Assembly: GCA_951394045.1 (NCBI GenBank) | Contig: OX595995.1 | Coordinates: forward strand, 806,001-870,000 | Direction of reading: 5' to 3' | DNA: 64,000 bases | From: Nitzschia sp. DOCU1 | Lineage: Eukaryota; Bacillariophyta; Bacillariophyceae; Bacillariales; Bacillariaceae | Shown: positions 32,965 to 41,484 of the stretch, one piece after another | How the letters are laid out: each line of letters starts with the position of its first letter | Numbering within the stretch: the stretch's first letter is position 1 | Made by a program: the position numbers and the translations under genes | The notes under the pieces: model-generated | Databases searched by the model: none | Told to the model about the DNA's origin: nothing | The model's input: the letters and a program-made list of their open reading frames with translations, nothing else

Positions 32965-33235
32965 CGGCCGTGTCTAGCTAGCGTACCTGGTACCGCCGCG
33001 CAGTTTTGCGTTCAAAGGTAGATTGGTTGACTCCATGGACTCTATGGAGTTTACCGATAGGTATTAATACATATCATACATATGTATGTATATATATTGA
33101 TTGCTTTGCGCGCAATATTTTCTTCGCCTCTCGGAGGGAAAATGGCGAATGCTTCTTTGCCAGCTGCTACAGACAGTACCCAAGATCCAAATTCCAGCAA
33201 CCCAAAAGGTGTGTCTATCACAAGAAGCAGCAACC
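32965..33235. other. Divergent intergenic region
   Basis: This is a 271-bp head-to-head gap between the JmjC gene and the lipoyl-TPR gene. It includes an AT-rich ATACATATGTATGTATATATA tract near 33070-33092, which may belong to a promoter. A short alternate-frame ATG at 33142 opens a 50-codon frame ending at the Ser tract; it may be an upstream ORF. Confidence 0.35.
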
Positions 33236-35309
33236 ATGATGTTGTCGTCAGTAAAGACAACACTAGCAGCAGCAGCAGCAGCAGCAGCTACTAGTAGTAG
33301 TAGTCGTCATCATGAGTCTTGTCGGTTGTGGCAACGAACCTTCTTTTCGGCGTGGACTCGGACTCGTTCCGTGAATGCCAAGGTTCATCTCCAAGCCAAC
33401 AATAACGACTGGACTCACGGCACGGTCCGTCATCTCTTGTCCGTGGGTACTCGAGTTGAACGAGGCAATGTCATTGCATTGATTCGACCTCTTGAGGGCG
33501 ATGATATTGCCATTGAAGCACCTACGAGTGGTCGCATTGCCGAATGGTACATTTCACCCTCCAGCGAAATCCAAGTAGGAGATGCCATGGTGGAAATTGT
33601 TCATGACGACGAACAAGCATGGAAAGACCACTTGACAAATAACAACAATAGCAACAATAACAAGACGTTGGAATTTCTTCAACAAAATTACACGCAACGT
33701 GAGGATATTACTCGACTGGAACAATTGATTGAAACGATGCGTCCACCACCACAACAGCAACCAGCAGCAGCTGCAGCACAGTCGGCCGCGTCTACCATGA
33801 TTCCTCTCTTTCAACGGCTTTTGGAATTGCAAATTCTACACGAATACGATTTAGTGGCCCAAGCTCAGACGCACACGGACTGGGGAGTCTGTTTATTCAA
33901 TCGCGTGGGAGATTTGCCCGGTGCTCTCGAGCAATTCCACAAGGCACTCCAATTACGCCAAGAGTTTTACGGCAGCAAAAGTCATCCACACATTGCTGCA
34001 TCTCACATTCATTTGGGGGCTATTTACAAACAAGCAGGACAATTGCCACAAGCTTTGGAGCATATGCAAACAGCCTTGCAATTACAAATCCAAGATTTTG
34101 GTACGACGGTCAATGATCGAATTGCAGTAGGATACAGCAATATCGGCACATTACACTTTCAAATCGGTAACATGGAACAAGCCAAGGAAATGTATTTGAA
34201 TGCATTGCAGATTTATGAATCCTTGACAACGACGAATAATAATAACGACGAGACAACGACGACCAAAGTATCGAGATCCGACGTGGCAAGGCACACATCA
34301 CAATTTGGGCATTGTGCTCAAGCATTTGCGAGACTACGATCAAGCCGGTCAGCATTTGCAACGTGCATTGGAAATTCGATTACAAGTATTGGCGGATACT
34401 TCACCAGATAATGGCAACAACAAGACAGTAGCGGCAGCCATGGACGATGCGGCAACGAGTCACTTTGCCGTAGGACAATGGTACTCGGAGCAACATCAAC
34501 AACGACGCATGAGCCAGGCTTTGGACAAGGCCCTACATCACTTTCAGTCGGCCCTCAAGATACAACAAGCCTTGTATGGGAAAGATACTCCCATCATCGC
34601 TGCCAACTACAACACTGTAGGAGGCGTCTATTATCAAAAGGGAGATTATAATTCGGCTCTTTTGGAATATCGCAAAGCACTCAACGTGTTGCGACAAAAT
34701 AACAACGACAAATCGGACTACCAACAGCAACAGCAACAGCAGCAGCATCGTGATGATGTCTTGGCGGCCACGCTTCATAATGTCGGATTGGCCTTGTATC
34801 AACTGGGGGAATTCCATGAAAGTTTGAAACAACATCAGCAAGGACGGCAAGTGTTGGAAAAATTATACGGTAAGGATCATTTCAGTTTGGCGACTACTAT
34901 CAAAAGTATCGGTAACGTCCATGCCAGTTTGAAACAATGGGATGACGCAATGACAGAATACCGCACGGCCCAACAAATCTTGGTGCAACATTTGGGATCT
35001 GACCATTTTGAGGTGGCGAGTTCCTTTAACGACATGGGGCTCGTATACAGTCAACTACCAGGAAAATCAGACGAGGCATTGGAAGCCTATCAGGCAGCAG
35101 CCCGGATTTTTGGTAGCTCGCTAGGAAGTCACCATCCAAACACGGGGTCGTGCCATTTCAATGTCGGATTGGTTTGGAAATCCAAGGGGAATACCCAACA
35201 AGCCAAGCAAGCATTCCAAAATGCCCTGGACATATGGCAAGCGAGTTTGGGTGCAGAGCATCCTAATACTGCCATGGCAGCCGAGCGTGTACAAGAATGT
35301 AGTAAGTAG
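33236..35309 (+). CDS. Lipoyl-like domain plus kinesin-light-chain-type TPR protein, with an apparent +1 frame break
   Basis: The frame from ATG 33236 and the frame ending at 35309 belong to one protein. The N-terminus (MMLSSVKTTL, a run of Ala, then basic WQRTFFSAWTRTR) looks like a mitochondrial targeting peptide. It is followed by a biotinyl/lipoyl-like beta domain (GTVRHLLSVGTRVERGNVIA ... IEAPTSGRIAEWY ... VQVGDA-like VGDAMVEI) and then many ~42-residue TPRs of the kinesin-light-chain type (LGAIYKQAGQLPQALEHMQT). The lipoyl Lys position is not conserved as DKA or similar; Ser-Gly-Arg is seen. Between about 34284 and 34300 the reading shifts by +1 (VAR to THHNLGIV), where one extra base after AGG would restore a perfect TPR. 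No intron fits in the gap. It could be a sequencing error, a frameshifted allele or recoding. Confidence 0.68.
33265..33288. repeat. AGC trinucleotide run coding the polyalanine of the targeting peptide
   Basis: AGC/GCA repeated about eight times, then TAG/AGT units. In the TPR gene frame it reads as Ala codons (GCA); in the +2 frame it reads as serines. Slippage-prone. Confidence 0.8.
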
Positions 35310-35514
35310 TAGGAAATGTTCGCTACCAGTGTCGTGTAGAACGGAGAGTTCAAAGCGCAAGTTGCATCCTCCAAGAAAACCGTGGGGGGTCAGAGGTCTA
35401 TCCTTGTCCTACATCAATTCTACGAGAGTTGGAAAGAGCTTTCCCGTTCGAGCACTTCGTTCGGCATTTTAACATGAACTGCTTGTGCTAGAATTTATAC
35501 ATATACTGACAGTA

Positions 35515-38500
35515 TCAATCCATTATTTCGGTTTCGTGGCTCGGCGGTCCCATGGCGATCTCCGTCGATTCGTATCGAGAAAAATTTGCCTCCCGAAGCG
35601 TTTCAGACAAGTCCTCACGAACAGCTTCGACGTTTCTTTGAAGAAACTTGGATGCCTTGGTTTGGAAATAGTTGCATGCCTTGGACAGGCGTTCAATTTC
35701 AGATACACGAATATCGTCCATTCGTTTCCATTCTTCAAGTTCACGGAGTAGCTTGGTAAATTCCAAACTCAAATTCTCGTTTTGGTTGCCTTGTTTATTT
35801 TTTGCGATCGCTGATTCATACCAGGATGCCAATTTCTTCAACTCACGCATACGTTCCTGCTCTTTGGCCAAAGCAGATTTCACGTCAATCAGTTCGGTAG
35901 CAAGATTTTGCTTGTCGGACTCGACCAACTTGAGCTCCTCCTTGAGGACGTTATACATGGAATCCATCTCTTCACGAGCACTTGCCGATTCTTTCCATTT
36001 CTGATCAAGCGTCCAGACCTGCTCTTCTAGATCCTTAACCTTGGCAACAACTGTCTCGAGCTCCTTCTTGGATTGATCAAGCTGTTCGGTCAAGTCCTGA
36101 GAATTAGCCTCCCGAAGCGTTTCAGACAAGTCGTCACGAAGTGCTTCCACGTTTCTTTGAAGAAACTTGGATGCCTTGGTTTGGAAATAGTTGCATGCTG
36201 TGGACAGGCGTTCAATTTCAGATATACGAATATCGTCCACTCGTTCCCATTCCTCACGTTCACGGAGCAACTTGGTCAACTTGACCGGATCGGTAGTACC
36301 ACAAACACCTCGTACGTTCTCGAGCTCCAACGTCGATTCCTCGTTCAGAGCAGTGGCCTCCTTGAGACGTTCCTGCTCTTTGACCAAGTCGGATTTCACG
36401 TCAATCAGTTCGGTAGCAAGTTTTTGCTTGTCGGACTCGACCAACTTGAGCTCCTCCTTGAGGACGTTGTACATGGAATTCATCTCTTTACGAGCACCCG
36501 CCGATTCTTTCAATTGCTGATCAAGCGTCCAGACCTGCTCTTCTAGATCCTTAACCTTGGCAACAACTGTCTCGAGCTCCTTCTTGGATTGATCAAGCTG
36601 TTCGGTCAAGTCCTGAGAATTAGCCTCCCGAAGCGTTTCAGACAAGTCGTCACGAAGTGCTTCCACGTTTCTATGAAGAAACTTGGATGCCTTGGTTTGG
36701 AAATAGTTGCATGCCTTGGACAGGCGTTCAATTTCAGATACACGAATGTCGTCCATTCGTTTCAATTCCTCACGTTCACGGAGCAACTTGGTCAACTTGA
36801 CCGGATCGGTAGTACCACAAACACCTCGTACTTTCTCGAGCTTCAATGCCAATTCCTCGTTCAGGGCAGTGGCCTCCTTGAGATGCTTACGAGTGGTCTG
36901 GATCGTTTCCTGAGAAGCCTTATCCATCTCAGAAAATCGGGACTCGGCCGAAAGTTGCCGCTCGTGCGACTCGACCAGTTTGTTCGAAACAATCGCAAGC
37001 GTATGGCGTAAATCGTTGGTTTGCCTCTCCAAGAACGACTTCGTTTCTTGAAGTCTAGAAAGTTCCTGGGTAAGCCCAATCATTTCTGTGTCATCATTAC
37101 TGGAGGCTCGACCTAGACCACTATTGAGTCTGCTGGTTGATTTTGTCGACGGTAGAAGTTCGCGTGGCTGGAGATCTTCGGGGCCGAGCTGAGATAACGC
37201 TGAAAGCTGTTTTTTCAAATCCATGTTCGACTTCACTACTTTCTTCAAATTGGCACTCGTTTCGTCGAGAAGTGCCAACGCCCGTCTCTCTCCGGCTTCG
37301 GCTACCAGTTTCCATTCATGCGTCTGGCGCTGCCTCTTTTCTATCTCCTCTAGCCGAGTCTGTAGGGTGGCGACTTCTTCGGCCAAATTCTTGCTCAATG
37401 AACGGGCGTCCATGAGCTGTTGAGTTTTGGTAGCAAGGGCACGGTGAAACTCTTCCTTGTGCTGCGACAGAGCCATACGGGCATCGTGAAGCAGCTTTTC
37501 CTGTTGGTCAAGACGTTGTTGGAGATCGACTTCCCGCGTTGACAAAACCTTGGCTTTGGCAGCGACGGAAGAAAGATTGTTTTCTGCTGCCTCGATTTTA
37601 TCCATGCAAAGCCTCACCTGTTCCTGATAAACTCCTGATTTTTGGACGAGAAAGCGTCCGTAGACGCAGGAACGTTGCGAAGCCTCGGCAAACCCAATGA
37701 TCAAATTCAAAACTGCGCTGGTCGTACTTCTGAGCTCAGGTGGAGCATTGGGCAGATAATTTTTGAAGAACTCCAGATCTTCAGCTGAAGCCTTTCCCCA
37801 CACTTCATTGGCAATCTGATCCCGTATCAAATCAAGTTTGTTGGGCAAGATTAATTCATGGGCTGGTGATTCCGAGGGATCGGCAGCAATGCAATCGATT
37901 TCGTGTCTTAAAGCGCCGTCATCTTCGAGCTGCTGGAGGTGAGATTCAATTGCCATCTTTGACGCCTGAAAGTGACTAATCACATTGTTGAAGAATTGTG
38001 TTTGGCTTGACACATGCTCGCTAAGTTCGTGAGCCGCCATGTTGGCCTGCCTTTCTAGCTCGTTCAGCTGAGCGCAGGCCCAGTCAACTCTCCGCATACC
38101 GTCCTGGATGATTTCCATTTTCTCAGCCTCGAGATCCGCAATGTGAAGTTCAAGCTCTCTAAATTGCGCCAACGCACTCTCGATACGTTCCTGCTGCTTT
38201 ACACAGAGGGATTGCGAGCTAAGAAGTTCGCTCTCCTTTCGGTCGCGCGCCTGGCGAAGTGACGAATTTTCAGTGATCAGCTCTGAAAGCTTCTTCTTCT
38301 GCGCCTCTGTCGACTTGCGAGATTCATCACGCAGTGCATCGTTTTCTGTGGCCAATTTAGCCATACGAGCACTGGTTTCTTCGGTCTCCTTTTCCGTCGT
38401 AGCTAAGCGCTCCGTCAAAGAATCCCTTTCTCCCAGAAGGACGTACACTTCGCTCCGCAACGCTTTCTCAATCTCAGCGGCCTTGGAGCGAGCTTCACTT

Positions 38501-40665
38501 AGTTCAACGGCCTTGGAATTGATGGCCTTTTCTAGGTAGGCAATTCTCCGTTCACTTTCGAGATTATCTTGCTCGAGGTCGGCATAGCGCTGCTCTAGGC
38601 CCTCAAATTTACTCTGAAGCGCCCGGAATTCTTCGCGTGGGATCAACTCTTCCTTTTGTCTTTCGAGTGCTGCGAGCTGTCCCTGAACCATGGACAATTG
38701 TTCCAATCGCTCCAAGGATAGTTTCTCGATGGCTGACTTTTCGTCGACAATTGCAGAACACTGTTGCTCCAACGCAGTAAAACGCGCTCGCAGCTCCCGA
38801 GATTCTTCGGCCTCCTCTTCGGCATGCGACAGACGCCATTGTAGCTTTGACAATTGTTCCGTTTGCTCTTGCGACAAGACCTCCAATTTGGATTTTTCGA
38901 CTGCAAGGTTGGCGCATCGTTGTTCCAGCTCCTCACACTGGGCTTGCAGCTTTTGAGATTCTTCAGTACCCTGCTCTAATTCCGAAAGTCGTGTCTGTAG
39001 GAGCAACAACTGCACCTGTTGCTCCTGAGACAAAGTTTCAAGTCTTGACTTTGCATCAGCGAGATCGCTGCATCTCTTCTCAAGGGTGTCACACTGCGTT
39101 TGAAGCTCGCGTAAGTCTTCCGTCTCACGCTCGAGTTGCGACAAACGAGAGGTGAGCGATGTCAGTTGCTTTAGACGCTCCTCCGCCAATGTCGCGAGTT
39201 TGTGTTTTTCCTCGGCAAAGTCGTCGCACTGTTGCTGTAGGGCATCCGAAATTCCTTGGAGCTTCGTACATTCTACCATCAAAACGGACTCTCCGTCTCT
39301 CTCTAGACTTCCTTGGGCAGAATCGCCCGCTTCTGATGGCTGCTTGGGCATTGAACCAAGGGGAAAATGGCCTGCATTTTCCATTGTTATCGTCCTGGGC
39401 CTGTCAGAAGACACATTGTTAGTGTTCTCGTCGGGCTCTGTGTTCAGGCTTGAGCGACTACCTCTGTTGAATGAGTCAGCCAGTCCTTGCTGGGAGTCCG
39501 AGAGAGCCCGATCCAGGGACCGAACCTTTTCCAGACGAGCCCTTTGACGAGCCGACATTTTCTCCTTCTCTTCAAACAATCGTCGTTGGATACGCTCCGA
39601 GTGCTCGCGTTCCATTTCTTGCCTATCTTGTTGCTTCTCCAATTTTTCGATGCTTTCAATGATCGTCAGTTTGAGATCGTTAGTAGGAATGGGCGTTTGC
39701 GCCAGGCTGGCATCCAGATAGGACTGGAGGAGCTTTGCTTTTTCCTCAGCACACTCGGCATCGCGCTGTGCTTTGCGGGCGGACATGCTTATTTCGGAGA
39801 GCTGCTCTGTCAGAGCCATTTCCCGTGCCTCTTTCTTCATAAGTTCAGCCTCGGCACGTTGTATCCTCTCCTGTAACGTTGCCAATGCAGCGGAACTAGG
39901 AATGATACCCCCACCCTTCGTTGATGTTTGGCCTGAAATAGAGCCATCCTGCAGCATAAAGGACGACTGATCAAGAGAGGTATTGGTTGCGGTAGTGGCA
40001 GTAGTATCGGCAGTATCAGTCGACTCATCTCCATTTGCATGAGTAGGCGACAGTTTGTCCCTCTTTTCTGGCTCGACCTTCTCTATTTCTTCAAGGAAGT
40101 GGAGTCGACTCTCCTGTTCTCGAACTTGAACTTCTAATGCAGCATTGATCCGCTTCAATAGACTCTTCTGCTGGTCCCAAGCATGCTGTTTTCGCTGCTG
40201 CTGTTCCATCAAAAGTTTCTTTTCATTCTCGAGCTCTTCGATGCGGTGAAGGAGATGCATGTTAGCATTCTCATTCAACAGATTTATTTGCTCCTGAGGA
40301 AGAGCGACCGGCCCACTCTCCACGGAAGAATGAGATCTAAAGGCTTCGTCCGTCTCCTTATGGACATTATTGTTCGCGCGGGGCGTGTCGATGTCAAGAT
40401 GTTGCCTTTGGGCCGTGCCATCAGGCAGCGGCGAAGATTGATCGAAATCAACGGCATTATATGAGTCTTCGTCCTCTGTACACAGACGGGACCTGGACAT
40501 ATTTGCCGCTTGACTTCTACTGTGGCGTTGTCCAGCAGCGGCAGAAGATTCCAAGGAACGTGGAGTGGGATCAAGAGGAGTCGACGCAGGACATGCCAGC
40601 ACTCCAGCGGCACTATCGACGTCGTCGAAATCTCCTATATTGCGAGGTGACATTATTACCTCCAA
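35515..40665 (-). CDS. Giant coiled-coil protein (1716 residues) with internal tandem repeats
   Basis: This is one uninterrupted 1716-residue frame from ATG 40665. After a Ser/Asp-rich N-terminus of ~150 residues, nearly the whole length is heptad-type coiled coil, with Glu, Lys, Gln and Leu dominant. Two repeat families are obvious: a ~52-residue unit (C-x-x-LE-x-RC-x-x-L-A-x-x-K-S-x-LE-x-LSQEQ) in at least four copies near 38640-39285, and a ~172-residue unit in about 2.5 copies near 35588-36882, whose copies are almost identical in DNA. Between them lies a part with Met- and Cys-containing helices (for example MEIIQDGMRRVDWACAQLNE). Proteins of this kind serve as centrosomal, Golgi-tether or cytoskeletal rods; I recognise no golgin, myosin or SMC signature. 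The function is open. Confidence 0.8.
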   Translation of the reverse strand: MEVIMSPRNIGDFDDVDSAAGVLACPASTPLDPTPRSLESSAAAGQRHSRSQAANMSRSRLCTEDEDSYNAVDFDQSSPLPDGTAQRQHLDIDTPRANNNVHKETDEAFRSHSSVESGPVALPQEQINLLNENANMHLLHRIEELENEKKLLMEQQQRKQHAWDQQKSLLKRINAALEVQVREQESRLHFLEEIEKVEPEKRDKLSPTHANGDESTDTADTTATTATNTSLDQSSFMLQDGSISGQTSTKGGGIIPSSAALATLQERIQRAEAELMKKEAREMALTEQLSEISMSARKAQRDAECAEEKAKLLQSYLDASLAQTPIPTNDLKLTIIESIEKLEKQQDRQEMEREHSERIQRRLFEEKEKMSARQRARLEKVRSLDRALSDSQQGLADSFNRGSRSSLNTEPDENTNNVSSDRPRTITMENAGHFPLGSMPKQPSEAGDSAQGSLERDGESVLMVECTKLQGISDALQQQCDDFAEEKHKLATLAEERLKQLTSLTSRLSQLERETEDLRELQTQCDTLEKRCSDLADAKSRLETLSQEQQVQLLLLQTRLSELEQGTEESQKLQAQCEELEQRCANLAVEKSKLEVLSQEQTEQLSKLQWRLSHAEEEAEESRELRARFTALEQQCSAIVDEKSAIEKLSLERLEQLSMVQGQLAALERQKEELIPREEFRALQSKFEGLEQRYADLEQDNLESERRIAYLEKAINSKAVELSEARSKAAEIEKALRSEVYVLLGERDSLTERLATTEKETEETSARMAKLATENDALRDESRKSTEAQKKKLSELITENSSLRQARDRKESELLSSQSLCVKQQERIESALAQFRELELHIADLEAEKMEIIQDGMRRVDWACAQLNELERQANMAAHELSEHVSSQTQFFNNVISHFQASKMAIESHLQQLEDDGALRHEIDCIAADPSESPAHELILPNKLDLIRDQIANEVWGKASAEDLEFFKNYLPNAPPELRSTTSAVLNLIIGFAEASQRSCVYGRFLVQKSGVYQEQVRLCMDKIEAAENNLSSVAAKAKVLSTREVDLQQRLDQQEKLLHDARMALSQHKEEFHRALATKTQQLMDARSLSKNLAEEVATLQTRLEEIEKRQRQTHEWKLVAEAGERRALALLDETSANLKKVVKSNMDLKKQLSALSQLGPEDLQPRELLPSTKSTSRLNSGLGRASSNDDTEMIGLTQELSRLQETKSFLERQTNDLRHTLAIVSNKLVESHERQLSAESRFSEMDKASQETIQTTRKHLKEATALNEELALKLEKVRGVCGTTDPVKLTKLLREREELKRMDDIRVSEIERLSKACNYFQTKASKFLHRNVEALRDDLSETLREANSQDLTEQLDQSKKELETVVAKVKDLEEQVWTLDQQLKESAGARKEMNSMYNVLKEELKLVESDKQKLATELIDVKSDLVKEQERLKEATALNEESTLELENVRGVCGTTDPVKLTKLLREREEWERVDDIRISEIERLSTACNYFQTKASKFLQRNVEALRDDLSETLREANSQDLTEQLDQSKKELETVVAKVKDLEEQVWTLDQKWKESASAREEMDSMYNVLKEELKLVESDKQNLATELIDVKSALAKEQERMRELKKLASWYESAIAKNKQGNQNENLSLEFTKLLRELEEWKRMDDIRVSEIERLSKACNYFQTKASKFLQRNVEAVREDLSETLREANFSRYESTEIAMGPPSHETEIMD
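35588..36106. repeat. Tandem coding repeat unit A (519 bp) in the coiled-coil gene
   Basis: Begins GCCTCCCGAAGCGTTTC and is repeated downstream at 36107 and 36623. The proximal part is less similar, and the segment for the ATNEENLSLEF-like stretch differs from units B and C. Confidence 0.8.
36107..36622. repeat. Tandem coding repeat unit B (516 bp, 172 codons) in the coiled-coil gene
   Basis: Same start as units A and C. Near-identical to A and C over long stretches. Length is a multiple of three, so the frame is preserved. Confidence 0.85.
36623..36882. repeat. Tandem coding repeat unit C (partial, about 260 bp) in the coiled-coil gene
   Basis: Repeats the first half of unit B to GGCCTCCTTGAG and then diverges into a unique sequence. 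Confidence 0.75.
38640..39285. repeat. Tandem ~52-residue coding repeats in the coiled-coil gene
   Basis: At least four diverged copies of a ~156-bp unit; each codes for a CEELEQRC or CDTLEKRC heptad block followed by LSQEQ and LSELE-like segments. They are older and more diverged than the 172-codon units. Confidence 0.75.
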
Positions 40666-41484
40666 AGAATTAAAAGACGCTCGTCATGTGTAGAGTTGCT
40701 GCTTTGCCATTGAACCGTGAACTCAAGAGAGATTGAATTGTTTGTATGGAAAGAGAGAGTCACTGACATGAAGTTCTCCCCCTTTCGCCGAATTTAACTA
40801 TCCGTACGATTTTCTGCTTGGAAGCAATTTTGGACTCGGAACGAAGCGATGGTGACAGGCTTCCTTGCTTGAAGTGCGCGTGGCGCGCGCATAGGCGTAT
40901 CCGCGAGCTCTTGTGGCTCAAAAAAATAGTCTCTGGATGGTCAAAGAAGTCAACCAGCTGTCAGCTAGCGTATGAGATCAATTCGATCGAATCATCAATC
41001 ATCGACGAATTTGTAACGACTCCGCGGGCCTTCCCGACTTCTAGGATGGTCTCTTCAGACCTACTAGGAGATAGGTCGGGCGCGTTAAATAAAGAAGTAG
41101 GTCGTAAGGGGATAATCATCACAGCTTCTCAAAGCTCATGAGATGATCATCCCGAGGTCATAATTTAGAATTTTCAATGAACAAGAACACATCTCAACGA
41201 GTTTCACCTACTAGAAAACTACTTTACTAGGCACGATAACTAGACTCAGAGCCCGACCATTTGTTCACAGCGGACGTCCAAATAGTGTCTATGCTTCCTT
41301 GCAACAACGTGTCATTCGATACTTCTCCCAAATATAACGTGAACTCGCTAGTACCGCGGCGCACGGCCTTGCCGCGTTTGTTGAATTCTAGTAGCTGGTT
41401 CACTACTGTAGCCCTTAATTGCCAGTCGCTTTCTATCATTATATTCTTAGTATACACATTGAATACAGGGTGGGTGGAACTCTG
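40666..41484. other. Intergenic
   Basis: This is an 819-bp gap. A 76-residue frame on the minus strand (41227-41457) and one on the plus strand (40818-41141) have no recognisable domains. The AGTAG/CTACTAG tracts are weak here. Confidence 0.4.

Noticed and set aside
36073..36546. Plus-strand frames (157 codons and similar) in the coiled-coil gene
   Set aside because: They recur at each repeat unit (36073, 36589), so they are shadows of the tandem repeats on the other strand.
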